Source: Lonicera japonica (lineage: Eukaryota > Streptophyta > Magnoliopsida > Dipsacales > Caprifoliaceae). From it: a stretch of DNA of 64,000 nt. Location: assembly GCA_021464415.1 (NCBI GenBank), contig JAKCWG010000407.1, forward strand, positions 62,001 to 126,000, given 5' to 3'. Numbering within the stretch: position 1 is the first letter of the stretch; each line of letters begins with the position of its first letter. Both the position numbers and the translations under genes were made by a program. Positions 11,985-23,876 of the stretch are shown here, piece after piece. The notes beneath the pieces are model-generated. The model saw nothing but the letters and a program-made list of their open reading frames with translations, was not told where the DNA came from and did no database searches.

Positions 11985-14900
11985 GAGGTTGACGAGTACT
12001 TGGGCTTGATGGGGACGAAATGTGTTGTGATTCTCGTTATTTATTCCGGTATATGCCGATAATTGTGATATGTGTATTTCTGAGGTCGTGTTTTGTATCC
12101 TACCGATCATCTAGAGCTTGTTGGCCCATATGATGTGGCAAGTTGTTTCTTTGTTAATTACAGTTAGTGTGGTTATCGATGGTTGTGTCTTGTGGTTAGA
12201 CCTATTTGGAGTATGGATGTTAGGCATTTGCATTTTGGCCTTGTGGATTTAGTACCACATAATGCGAGTGTATCGCATGAGAAATTCTATTGTGTTTTTT
12301 TGTATTCCCCGCGAGAAAGGTAGAATCCTTATTTTGATGATAAGTTAACATGTTCTAGCTCCGTCACACTGTCCACTCATTGTTTCTCAAGATTGTTTTG
12401 TTTGTGTTATTTTTGGATTGGATTTCTACCTCGTGTGATTTTGGTTAGTCTCCTAAAAAGAGAAGACCAGATGTAATTTGGGATAAAGGTCTAGTTTTCT
12501 TTGTCGATAGAAACTTTTGAAGTAACCTGACAGGTGGCACAAGAATTGGTCAAAATGATTAGTCCTCCTAGAGTACGACGAGGTAAGGATCTTATTAGTC
12601 ATGAGTGATGAATTAAGGCAAATGATAGTTGTAGATGCTGGTAATACGGTCATGATTGAATGAAGTATTCATTCTTGTGGTTTATGGGAAAAGAAGGTTC
12701 TTCTGGATAGTATAGATAAATATCTATAAGGGACTGGTAAAGAGTCGCATACTTCATTTAGCTTTCAGGAATTAAGAAATTCATTTCCTTCTTAATTGTC
12801 TACTAAATCACTTGAGGTAAGGTGTTCAGTATGTGGGAGAATAGTACGTTCACAATATAGTTGCTTCTTCTTGTGATGGATATATAGATTCGGCAGATAA
12901 ATTTCGCCGGCAAATTTTATATAATGGTTTGTGTTTCATAAGTATATATATATATATATATATTTTACCTTATATGATATGGTGATTGGTTATATCTTGG
13001 AAAAATCTTATGATAGAAAGACAAGGAAGTTTGTGATGTTTGCAATAACCTCAACTGTACTTTTTTTACACATGGCTTGAGATTTTTGGATATATCCAGT
13101 ATGTGGGTAGATGATGGTCATATTTTGTGATAGTGTGAAACTATTAAAGTGGATCAAGTGTGATCAATTGTGAAAACTGTTTTGATGTGACGTTTTGGAG
13201 AATTCTTAGATAAGAATCGTGTAGTATATACACTTTTGTATTTTGATTGCTTTGGATTTCCAATTATGGGTTATGGAACTTGCTATGGGTATAAAGTACT
13301 ATCCTTTATAGATGATCTTGATTTAGTTGCTGTGGATATTTTGAGTTTTTGGATATAGGGAAATAGGATATATAGAGTACTTGAAATTCTTGATCTGATA
13401 CATGATCTTATACGACATTTTTGTATGGAAGTCGATTTTGTGAAAAGACTATTGAATTGAATTGGATACTTAATTAACGTTGAGGACTCTCATGGTAATC
13501 GAAAATCATCTTGTATTATGGTATAAGCTAATGTGATTTTTCCTCCATTACATAGTGAAATTTTTGGTTAAATCTATAGATGAGCAATAATACGACTCGG
13601 AATACGATTTCTGGTGACGTAAACTTTTAAAAATTGTTCGATTTATACTTATGGATGTGAATATTATTGGGTCATGAGATCTATTAGATGTTGAAATGTG
13701 GAAAATGTATTAGGATTTAATGGGCATATAATTATGGTTTCTCTAAATTTGGGATTTTGGTTCTTTATATGTATTTGCACTTGGGTGCCAGGAAGCTGGT
13801 TCCTGTAAGATTTGTGTGTATAAGTATGTGATAGATGTAGTGTTTTAAATTGAGGGTTTCTCAAATTCTTTATGAGAATGTTGGGGTATATGAATTCTTT
13901 TTCAATTGCTATAAGACTTCTATTTGGAAAGAGATCTTGTTTAAACGTTTACAAGTTATAATTGTGGGTTATTTATGGTTCACCTATTGGGATAAATGAA
14001 GTTGAATTAAGTTTATTGTTATGGATTGAATCCCAATGATTCCTTGTTTTTATGGTATTCCTCATCATAAAGATTCCTTGCATCATATGAGATGGTGAGA
14101 TTATATCTTTTTGGGTATATTAAAAATATAGATTGGAATACGGAAATATTCTCAAACCTTTTATGGTTCTTTTAGTTCTTAAATTTTGACTTGGGATATC
14201 TATATTGGAGCTTTCTTTTATTATGTTTCCTTGTGTAGAAGGATATGATATCGTTCATTTTTGGGTTGTTAACAACTTATGAATTTATCTATCTTGCTGG
14301 CAAGTTAAATTCTATGTAAATCCTTGGCTAGAGGAATCAAAGGAATTATTTCGTACAATTCTGAATTTGGTATATGTTACGTATATCTTTGTTAAATTTG
14401 AGAAAGTCCTCCGAGTCATCGTAAGACATTAAGTTTGGATTCTATGAGTTTCTCACATGTTGTGCGGTAATGGTATTCGTGAAATTTTTCCAAATATGTA
14501 CCATGGAGAGAGATGACTTGGTATGTTAAGTACCAATGGATAGACGATGTATATCTCGTATAAGTAAACGCCTTTGGTATGTAGATCAATCGTGAATTAG
14601 TGATAATTTTATATAGACTTACGGAGAGTTTAGAAGAATGTCTGTAATTGAATAAGTTTTACTGTATGTGTATCCATTGGATGGGATTGTTATACTATGG
14701 GAATTATGGTTTTCTTCTTTGATGTTGACCCATCAAGGGATTTGACAATTGGGTATATTGTGGAAACCTTTGGGTGGATATCAACTTATTTGAGATTTAC
14801 AATGACTTGATATAAGGACAAAACGGATGAGACTAATTGTGGGTCATTATCACTAGTATTGAGTTCTAGAGCACTCATTGTTGTCCTTGTTCTTGTATCT

Positions 14901-15212
14901 TTATTGTTGTTGCTTATTTATTTGCTACGTGATATTTGTGTTGGCCTTGTTTGCTGTATATGAGTTGTCTAAGTGCCAATGAGGATTGATTGGTGCATGG
15001 TTAAGTACATCAACCGGAATTTGCCAACAGTCCAACAGGCCTTTTTGGATGTCCAGTGTGAGGACATGGGTGAGGTGAGGCATGGATGGGTGTGGTGGTA
15101 CTTAGCATGTGACCAAAAGAGCTACAAAGATTGGAGACCGAGATTTATGATAAGTGTCTCGAGTTATTTACTGAAAGGAATGCTATCGAAATTTTAAGGA
15201 CGAAATTTTTAT
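11985..15212 (+). other. E2 interior without coding content
   Basis: About 3.2 kb of T/G-rich sequence in which I could not recognise any gag, protease, RT or integrase motif on either strand; frames are closed every few dozen codons. An (AT)n run is near 12945-12962. The block just before the purine tract (about 15193-15213) resembles the end of Tekay interiors, so the ends needed in cis are kept while the genes are gone. Confidence 0.7.
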
Positions 15213-15225
15213 TAGTGGGGGAGAT
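15213..15225 (+). other. E2 polypurine tract
   Basis: TAGTGGGGGAGAT lies immediately before the TGTAATACCC of the 3' LTR. Confidence 0.9.
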
Positions 15226-17985
15226 TGTAATACCCTGTATTTTAATTTGTTATAAATTGAATTATATTGGCTTATTTATACTCATGTGAGTGATCGTTAG
15301 GAGATTCGGGTCTTTGAATGAATTTTGGTTGGTATATAAGAAGTTTTGGTCGTTTGCGATTTGTTATTTTTAGCTATCTTTGAGCTATCGTAGTTTCTTC
15401 TCTATTTATCGGAATGAGATTTCGTTCACGAGGGTGACTAGTATTTGTATCATTCTACAACTTTCGTGTGTTGGCCGAAGTCCAATTCACACTCCTCGGG
15501 GGTCAAAACAGGGCGCAAAGTAGGCCCATTACAAAATTCTGGTCATTCGGTAGCACTTTAGCAGAGCGCTGTCTTCGGTGAATTTTTAAGAACGATTGGT
15601 CCATAATTTGGAAAAACTTCCAACTAGGAAGTTGTAGATCTTTGAAATAGCTTTCCGTGGACATAAAGAACGCGTCAATCGGAGTTCCGAGCGAAACGTT
15701 ATGGCCAAAAAAAAACGGTGCTTCAGGGCCCAAAAATTAAAGCGCGGACCGGTATGGAGTTTTTGGCATACCGGTCCGGCACCAACTTTTTGGGAAAATT
15801 GACCCCCGCAGACCGGTATTAGGTATTCTGCATACCGGTTCGCTAGCCACTATTCACCACCGACTTAAGCTCTTTTTCACTCATTTTCACCCCATTTTCG
15901 GGGGAAGCTTCTAGAGAACACTAGAGGGAGATGGGAGCTCGTGTGTGAGGGTTCTCGGAGAGATTTTTAACACATCTTTCATCCTTTATCGAAGAATCAA
16001 AGATCCAAAACACTTGAATCTCTTCTACTTTCACTATTCATCATCTTCTACCTTGATTCTTTGCCATGAGAGCTCGTGGGTAAGCGATGGCTGCACGGGT
16101 TGGAGTCTAAGCTTCGTTATTTGGGTATTTTACTATTCTAGAAATGCGATGACGCGAGATATTCGGGGTTTCATCAATCAAAGCTTCGATTATCTTCTTT
16201 CTCCTCTCTTTTGGTCTACAACTTGAGGTAGGGGGATTTTCTTGGTTTTTGAAACTTAATAAACTTGTTTATATGTTTTCACATGAGTGTATATACATAT
16301 GTTGGATTCCTGCTCGATTATGGAAACCGGTGGTTTAATTAACTTATATGTGATATAAATGGGAGATGTGAAACATGATTAAGGAATTGTTGATTAAAAT
16401 AGTTGATTTATGAATGTTTGAGTTATGAATACATGAATATAAGTAAGATATGTCATCTAAGCTCTATGATTACATGTTATTGATTCATATGGATGACCTT
16501 TGGGTGTGTATGTGTTGATTTGACAAAAAAAAAGAAGGGGGTTTTGTATACACTAAAGGACATGACAGGATTTTGATAGAGCTTATATGGCATATGTAAT
16601 TTCTATTTTACATTTAATGCATGAATTGGACAAAAGGTGCCGCTTAAACTTGGAATCTATATAATATGGATTTGTATACAATGTTCGTTGGGTATACATG
16701 TTTGGTTGTGTTCAAATGGATTGGTAAATAAGTTTAGTATATGCCAAGGAGCATGGATGATTATTGGATGAAGTTTAAGTGGCATATGTTACTTGTTAGT
16801 TGTCATAAAGAGCATGTATGCATATTGTGCATCACTATTGTGTCAACCGCACTCTTGAAGATTCTTCGGCAAGCTCGGAATCCCTTATGGCCTATTGAAT
16901 GGGCGTGTATCTCTTATTATGATGCTGAAAGCTTCCTTATATATGTATATCTCTGTTCGGAGGCTACTTGGAGGCTTATTTCTTATGAAAATTCATGGAG
17001 GCTTTATTTATATCTTGATATCTTCTTGTTGGTCGGATATGATCGGTTAACAGATTTCTGGATACGGATTATGCTTGGTCGTGGATGACCAAGGGTGATA
17101 TGAATATCTGTTTTCATGGTGCTCGCCGGGATGGGAAAATAGGCAGGGCCCGGTGCCCTTGGGTTGAAAAGCCCTAAACCCCTGGGGGAGCAATGTATGG
17201 CCGCCTATAAGCCACCGGTGTGGAGCCCGGGAACATAGGCAAATTGGCAAGGCACTGATAATTCTGTGGGTGTGATATTACCGTTGGACTGGAGGTCCGA
17301 TTCGATCATGATCTTATGATATTCTCTGAGGCCAATGGGCCAGTTATGATTATTGACAGATGGTTCTTTCGGGCGGACAAGCCCTCGATAAAGTTTGGCT
17401 CGATATGGATATATACTTTTGGCTACAAGGCTTAATGGTTGACACAAGGGAGGTAACCTGCATATGCATAAGCATGTATAGTTTCATATGATGATGGTTT
17501 CTAAACCGAAGCGTTTGTTAAGATATGAATTGTTGTTGAACCATGAATTATGTTTTCGATATGTTATTCCCTCTTTTCTCCCCCTACTGAGCTGTGAGCT
17601 CACCCCTTGTTTTATTTACAATTTCAGGTACTCAGGGGGCGAACGATGGTAACGGGACTATGGGTTCGGGAACGAAATAGATGGCTCTGATACAGATTCA
17701 CTTTTTGTTATGCATATGTGTTATCTCAGGAAGCCATGGCTAGCCCGAAGTGTTATTTATTGACTTGCACCTGCTTAGCTTGGTTCCGTATAATGGTTAC
17801 ATGTATGCATGATTTTGAATAAAACTATCTTCTACTAGCTTGCATGATTGACATGCGTGATATTTACTGTTTAAATTTCTTTACGTGTTTTCATATATAC
17901 CCATTTTAGTCAATCTAAGATGGGTTAGTAGCACTCCAGGACTTAATTACGGGTGTTGTCCTGTAAATTAAGGGGGGGTGTTACA
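15226..17985 (+). repeat. E2 3' LTR (2760 bp)
   Basis: It starts TGTAATACCC and ends GTGTTACA. The part from 17263 onward is duplicated at 1-423 plus 11665-11970. It contains repeated ACCGGT-centred words (15750-15840). ORFs inside it are short and unlike known proteins. The right flank is CTTTT; the matching left flank lies outside the window. Confidence 0.9.
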
Positions 17986-18351
17986 CTTTTGATCTTCTCG
18001 CCTCAAGTGGGAGGACTACCATTGCGCCTCAGATGGGAGGACTACCGTTGGTACACTGTGCCTCTCTGGGAGGGCTTTTGATCTTCTCGCCTCAGGTGGG
18101 AGGACTACCATTGCGCCTCAGATGGGAGGACTACCGTTGCTACACTGTGCCTCTCTGGGAGGACTTTTGATCTTCTCGCCTCAGGTGGGAGGACTACCAT
18201 TGTGCCTCAGATGGGAGGCCTACCGTTGCTACACTGTGCCTCTCTGGGAGGACTTTTGATCTTCTCGCCTCAGGTGGGAGGACTACCATTGTGCCTCAGA
18301 TGGGAGGACTACCGTTGCTACACTGTGCCTCTCTTAGAGGGCTTTTGATCT
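17986..18351. repeat. 89-bp tandem repeat, four copies
   Basis: Units start at 17986, 18075, 18164 and 18253, with a stub at 18342. Each contains two GGGAGGACTACC blocks and a TTTTGATCTTCTCGCCTCA head. The array directly abuts the E2 3' LTR. Confidence 0.93.
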
Positions 18352-18402
18352 GTAAAAAAAGAAACAAAATTTCCTCTGGGAGGGCTTTTCGTGAGTAATT
18401 TT

Positions 18403-18522
18403 GCCTCTGGCGAGGGCTTGTGTTGGTGATTTGCCTTCGGAGAGGGCTTGTGTTGGTGATTTGCCTCTGACGAGGGCTTGTGTTGGTGATTTCCCTCTGA
18501 CGAGGGCTTGTGATTGTGATCG
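18403..18522. repeat. 30-bp tandem repeat, four copies
   Basis: Units of the type GCCTCTGACGAGGGCTTGTG plus ten bases start at 18403, 18433, 18463 and 18493. Confidence 0.9.
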
Positions 18523-19330
18523 CCTCTCTTTAGACTGCTAGAATGAGAGAAAGAAATTTTGCGAAGGTGAAAAGAGCTTCTCGGGGTCTAAACTTTGTCC
18601 GGATGTTCGTTTCCCTGTATTTTTCTGAACTTTACTCTCATGTTTTCCTTGAGTGAAGATACTTCTCTCAGAAGGCAGTTTTCGAATTTCTTTTGCTCTC
18701 CGCAGAGTGACGGTCCGAGGATTTCCAAACCATCTCTTCTGTATCGTGCTGAAAAGAAAATTTGTTTAAAAGTTCAATCTCTGATCTCTGTTTTCTTCTT
18801 AGTTTTCTCTTTTGGTGGGCCCACATCGTATTCTATTTTTTCGATGCCCTTATTTCTCCCTCTTTTGGGAAAGACTTTTCCTGGCCTTTTCTGTTTTTTT
18901 GACCAGGAGTCTTTTCATCCCTTTGTTGTGATCAGGAGCCTTACTCACCCAAAACGAAACCCTGAGCTGGTTTTGGCCTAGCTGTCACTTTTGGTGTGGC
19001 TCTCCCTGTCACTCTGCATTTCTGTTTCTCTTGCTCGCTTTGGGCGCTCATGCGGGTTCTTTCTCTTTTCTACTCTTTCAATTTTTTTCTATTCCCGTCT
19101 TATCTTGCTTTTTCTCATTTGATGGTCTCGGACCTTTCTGGTAGATCAGAGACTACTTTAACCGTTTGTATTTCGTCCTCGCATTTTCGGAGAGATGATT
19201 TAGAAGTCTTCCTCGAACTTTCATCCTAGGTGTGCAGTTTTTAGCAATTTTTTCGGAAACTGCTTCTCGGAAGTCCTCCTGCAAGAGATAAAATGAGACA
19301 AAGGTCAAAAAACCAGGGGATGGGATAGGT
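18523..19330. other. Non-coding stretch upstream of the antisense promoter
   Basis: T/C-rich on the + strand. The frames present (for example 18595-18981) have low-complexity, hydrophobic compositions without recognisable domains. I see no gene here. Confidence 0.6.
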
Positions 19331-19414
19331 TTGTCGCGTGACACTTCGGTGTCTGGCTCTTTGTCGCGCGACAATGTGGCCATTTGTCGCGCGACAAACT
19401 GCCCCACTATATAA
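19331..19414 (+). promoter_or_regulatory. Antisense promoter 1 of E3: three palindromes and a TATA box
   Basis: TTGTCGCGTGACAC at 19331 is a variant. Perfect TTGTCGCGCGACAA palindromes are at 19361-19374 and 19384-19397. TATATAA follows at 19408-19414, ten bases after the last palindrome. A CT-rich leader and ATG 19545 follow. The same palindrome precedes the other two TATA boxes of this element. Confidence 0.7.
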
Positions 19415-19544
19415 GCCCCTTGCTTAGCTCATTCTCTCCTTTCTCTTTCTCTCTCTAGCTCTCTTTCTCTCTCTTTCTCTCTTCTCTTAAGCGCGGAAGC
19501 CCTGCCGCTTTTCCGACTTTTGTCACATATTACATATACACGGG

Positions 19545-22500
19545 ATGGATCCTGCACATCCCAACAGACTGGAGGGTGGCCAGGAGGAGGTCACTTTTAC
19601 AGATGCTCAGGGCGTTCTTTGCTGCAGTCCTCACCACGACGACTGGGAGGACTTGGATTGGTACGGTGAGGATGGGGTGGACCGTGGTCGGCCGGTGGTC
19701 TACCGAGACGCGACCCGGGCTGCTCCAGTTCCGGACATTCCGTCTTGATGGAGCCAGTTTCTCACGAGATCCGTCGACGGTTTCTGGTACGTCTTCTTTT
19801 CGTATATTTATCTGTTCTATTATTTCTGTCGTTTCCTGCATGTATTTTAAACAATGTTAGTATGCATGTCCGCCTAGAAATAATGTCCGATTTAGTGAAC
19901 TCATACTTTTTACTTGTGATACCTCTTAGGTTTTGGGAAATTACATAATTTACCCTATATTACACCAAAATACTCTCAGGTTTGAAAATTACATAATTTA
20001 CCCCTATAACCCTATAAATCTCATAATTATACCAAAATACCCTCAGGTTTGGAAAATTACATAATTTACCTTTATTATCCTATAACTCTCATAATTACAC
20101 CAAAATAGCCTCAGGTTTGGAAAATTACATAATTTAACCCTATAACCCTATAAATCTCATAATTACACCAAAATACCCTCAAGTTTTGGAAAATTACATA
20201 ATTTACCCCTATCATCCTATAAATCTCATAATTACACCAAAATACCCTCAGGTTTGGAAAATTACATAATTTACCCCTATCATCCTATAAATCTCATAAT
20301 TACACCAAAATACCCTCAGGTTTGGAAAATTACATAATTTACCCCTATAACCCTATAAATCTCATAATTACACCAAAATACCGTCAGGTTTGGAAAATTA
20401 CATAATTTACTCCTATTATCTTATAACTCTCATAATTACACCAAAATACCCTCAGGTTTGGAAAATTACATCATTTACACTTATATCCTATAACTCTCAT
20501 AATTACACCAAAATACCCTCAAGTTTTAGAAAATTACATAATTTACCCCTATTATCTTATAACTCTCATAATTACACCAAAATACCCTCAGGTTTGGAAA
20601 ATTACATAATTTACCCCTATATCCTATAACTCTCATAATTACACCAAGATACCCTCAGGTTTGGAAAATTACGTAATTTACCCCTATAACCCTATAAATC
20701 TCATAATTACACCAAAGTACCCTCAGGTTTGGAAAATTACATAATTTACCCTTATAACCCTATATCTCTCATAATTACACCAAAGTACCCTCAGGTTTGG
20801 AAAATTACATAATTTACCCCTATTATCTTATAACTCTCATAATTACACCAAAGTACCCTCATAACCCTGTACTCGTTCCTTTTGTCCGTAGTGGGTTGGC
20901 CGTGGTTGGGGTTCTCCCAACACCATCTCTTTAAAGTGGCGACAGGCACCGGCCCCTGTCCAGGAGTTGCTTCTTGCGACTCCTTTTGGCTCTCTCTTCG
21001 ATGCCCTCTCGGAGCGGGTATCTAGGGCAGCTGTGTTGGTGTCAGCTCTGGCCTATCACTGGTGGGACACCAATCATACTTTTCACTGGAGCTGGGGGGA
21101 GATGACGATGACCCCCCTCGATTTGTTTGCTCTGACCGGGATTCCTTCAGGGGGTCCCTATACAGATCGATGTCCCCTTACGCCTGACAGCAGAGGGTAT
21201 CGTTGGTGCATTAGGATGGTTTTCGGAGCGGCGGAGTTCCGGTGATACGATTCCTCGGGCCATCTTGGTTACTCGGCTAGCCACGGAGAGAGCCCGGTTA
21301 GTTGCCTCAGGAGCGCCGATGACCCGTCAAGAGGGGCGCCAGTATGCCCGCGTCCTTCTTCTACTGACGCTCCATGATCTGTTTGAGGCCCGTGGGGGGG
21401 ACACGACCCATCTTTGGTGGTTGCCCTATCTTCGGGACTTTAGTATTATGTTTGATTACGACTGGGGCTGTTTCATTCTTGCAGTCCTATACGATACCAT
21501 GGACCAGGTTTCTCGCCATTTAGCCCTGAACCTCAAGGGCTTTTCTCTGCTATGGGAGGTATATATACATTTGTTCCCTTAACCTTGTTCTAATTCTTTA
21601 CTTTTTACTTGTTGATTATTACTGATACTTTTTATGTCTCTTCTTCAGAGTTGGTTTGTGGCGTACACTAGTCTGGGGCGCGCCCAGGTGGATCTCCTCG
21701 TTGAGAACGAGGATCAGCTTCCCTTTCTCCGCCGATTCATCGCGGGGAACTATAGGGCTCCTTATGTATACTAGACTCGAGAGACCGGTGCTGCTGCCGT
21801 TCATGACCTGCTGGAGGAGCAAGTAATTATTTTAGTACTCTTTCCTTTCAATAAATAGAATATATATATAAATAGCTTAGATAAAATTTTGTTCTCCTTA
21901 TAGATTAAGTGGGCCCCCTGGGGTGATCTAGGCCTTCATTTTGGGTATGGCCGTGCTCTGACCGCCTAGAGGACCAGGCGGTTGATTAGGGATAAGTACG
22001 GCCTTCATTTTTACTTAGGCGAGAGAGTTATTCGCCAGCACACACCGGCCCAGTGGCCTCGAGTTCCACTATTTCCACCGGTTCTGATGAGGCGGACGGG
22101 CGAGATTGATCCCGTGACGGTGTAGGCCTTGGTTGACGGGCTCGGTTTCCAGACGTTCACTGAAGAGGGAGACTATGCCACTTTTACTGCTCGTTATCTG
22201 ATGAGGGAGCCGAAGGGGACTCAGGGACGGGTCTTCTATGAGAGATATCGGGCGTTGGGGGGCGATCCCCATTACATATGGGGACAAACCCACTTAGCTA
22301 GGGCGGTTCTGGGTCATCTGCCACCTGTCCCCGACCAGAGGGACAACATTCTGAATTCTGAGGACGAGGACCCCGAGGGAGAGAGGGACGTTCTTGCTGC
22401 GGCCGAGGGTGGTGGTAGGTCAGAGGGTGAGGGAGGTGATACGACAGCGGCTCCGGAGCAGTCACCTCAGACGACACCCGTGAAGGAGTGGCGCGCTGAG

Positions 22501-23452
22501 GGTTTTGAGTTCCCTACCGGCCCTTCTGTGTCTCCGGAGGTCCTCTTTGCTGCTACTGAGGCTGCTGAGCAGAGGGCGGGATTTTCTGAGAGGTCCTGGG
22601 AGCCTGCGGACCTTGGGGCAGATTACGAGCAGTTTGGGCGGACTCCTCCTGCTGCGGCGATTACTCCTTCTAGTGGGGTACCTCCTTTGAGGGAGACGGC
22701 CATGGTGGATCCTCTAGGGGTCCGCACTTATGCTACGTTGACTCCTCTCCCGACGACTGTCATGGGGCCTCCAGCCCGATCTCCCGGTCTTGGTGGCTCA
22801 TCTTCTCGTCCTCTTTTGTTCCCTATTCGCGAGGAGGGAGGGTCTACTTTTGCAGCTGTTCTGGTCGGGTCGTCTATTCCGTGGGTAGATCTACCCCCAC
22901 TCTCTAGAGATATCTCTTATGTCGGCGCCGGTTTACGTCGATATCCTGTCCCGGAATACCCTCTTCCTGAGGATACTTTCGACTATCTGCGTGGTCGCCC
23001 TGGTGACGAGGTACCTTCTTTACCTTCTTTTGATTTTATCTGTACTTATTTATTCTCTTGACTGTGCGGACTCTCTTATTTTATGCCTTTTACAGAGGGT
23101 GAGTGTACGGGTGGCAGATCTGCTGGCTCGGCATGCCCAGTACCTTTACAGCTGGAACCTTCTCCAGTACGTCGGTCGAGACCCTCCAGCATACATGCGT
23201 GACTATCAGAGGGCTATTGACGTCTCTTTACGGCCAGACGACCCCTTGACTTCCTCTCATGCCCGGACGGAGTCTAGGCGGAGTAGCAGTCGGACCTCTA
23301 GGCGATCCCGATCCTCAGTGATCCGCCCGACGGCACCAGTTTAGTCTACGGGGCCTTCCCAGGCGGCAGTTCCTCCTGTTCTCGGCGTCCCATTCGTTGA
23401 TCTTACTCCTGAGGAGGGCTCGAGTAGATTAGTTTTTCCTTCCTGCATTTAG
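19545..23452 (+). pseudogene. Plant-mobile-domain (PMD) gene, antisense to E3, with introns
   Basis: The proposed exons are a leader exon from ATG 19545 to about 19786 (its frame is uncertain), then 20892-21558, 21649-21822, 21904-23010 and 23096-23452, joined by GT-AG introns that keep phase zero between the last four. Exon 2 encodes the PMD signature (HTFHWSWGEMTMTPLDLFAL, LTGIP) and exons 2-3 its continuation (HLWWLPYLRDF, YDWGCFILAVLY). Exon 4 has an acidic Pro/Ser-rich region and exon 5 an Arg/Ser-rich tail. PMD proteins occur in MAIL1-type host genes and in transposons. Breaks are a frameshift near 21220-21245 and in-frame TAG at 21772, 21967, 22123 and 23342, all compatible with CAG-to-TAG change. 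The last TAG may be the real end. Confidence 0.75.
19925..20870. repeat. Minisatellite of about 68-bp units, roughly 13-14 copies
   Basis: Units contain CCTCAGGTTTGGAAAATTAC, TAATTTACCCCTAT and CATAATTACACCAAAATAC. Copies differ by small indels and substitutions. The array lies in the proposed first intron of the PMD gene. The apparent ORF at 20390-20629 is a translation of the repeat. Confidence 0.93.
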
Positions 23453-23758
23453 TGTTAGTTCGGACAGATTTGTATTTATTTAGACATGTTTAGACAATAT
23501 TTAGTTTTAAAAACTATTATTTTATTGGATTTATGAAATACCTTTATTTGTGTCTGATTACACTTTTATTCTCTGTCTGTGAAAGATATATATATACATG
23601 AGTCGGCGTTTTTAGAAGCCATACCTTGTAGCGTAGTGATACTTATGTTTCCTGCCAAAAGAACAAAGTGAGAACAAGAAAGCATCCCAAAATGATTCTT
23701 TTGGTAAAAATGACTGTTATGTGTAAGGAAAACAAAAATAGGGTGCCCCTAAATGAGT
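23453..23758. other. Spacer between the two antisense genes of E3
   Basis: AT-rich, with no gene. It probably holds the 3' end of the PMD transcript and the upstream part of the next promoter. Confidence 0.6.
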
Positions 23759-23838
23759 TTGTCGCGCGACAATCCCTCCTGGACATGGGTTTGTCGTGCT
23801 ACAAATAGGCACAGGTCCCTCTTTTTTTGCTATAAATA
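23759..23838 (+). promoter_or_regulatory. Antisense promoter 2 of E3: palindromes and a TATA box
   Basis: A perfect TTGTCGCGCGACAA is at 23759-23772, a variant TTGTCGTGCTACAA at 23791-23804, and TATAAATA at 23831-23838. The next gene starts at ATG 23877, about 40 bp past the TATA box, so the leader is short. Confidence 0.7.
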
Positions 23839-23876
23839 CACCTATCTTCCTTCCTTCATCCCCACACCTTCCAAAA

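Larger units (their letters stand above)
1..17985 (+). mobile_element. E2: Tekay-like LTR retrotransposon without coding capacity, interrupted by E1
   Basis: The right end is a 2760-bp LTR (15226-17985, TGTAATACCC...GTGTTACA). The left LTR is cut by the window start: position 1 aligns with 17263, and the copy is split by E1 after base 423, resuming at 11665. A primer binding site for initiator tRNA-Met and a purine tract flank an interior of about 3.2 kb in which I find no gag or pol reading frame. By my reading the two LTRs differ at roughly 3% of sites over the shared 0.7 kb, so this insertion is older than E1. The TGTAATACCC start, the tRNA-Met site and the GGACGAAATTTTTATTAGTG block before the purine tract resemble Tekay/Del chromoviruses; that assignment is an inference. 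It is best described as a LARD-like non-autonomous derivative. Confidence 0.8.

Noticed and set aside
16741..17447. ORFs within the E2 3' LTR
   Set aside because: They lie in LTR sequence, are not recognisable, and the region matching the 5' LTR shows no sign of coding constraint.
18595..19229. Two + strand ORFs (128 and 77 codons) before antisense promoter 1
   Set aside because: Composition is Phe/Ser/Leu-rich from T/C-rich DNA, with no domain and no promoter placement that fits.
20390..20629. 79-codon ORF
   Set aside because: It is a translation of the 68-bp minisatellite and shows the repeat period in its amino acids.
19925..20870. Regular direct repeats resembling a CRISPR array
   Set aside because: The units are contiguous ~68-bp minisatellite copies without unique spacers, and the context is a plant retrotransposon.
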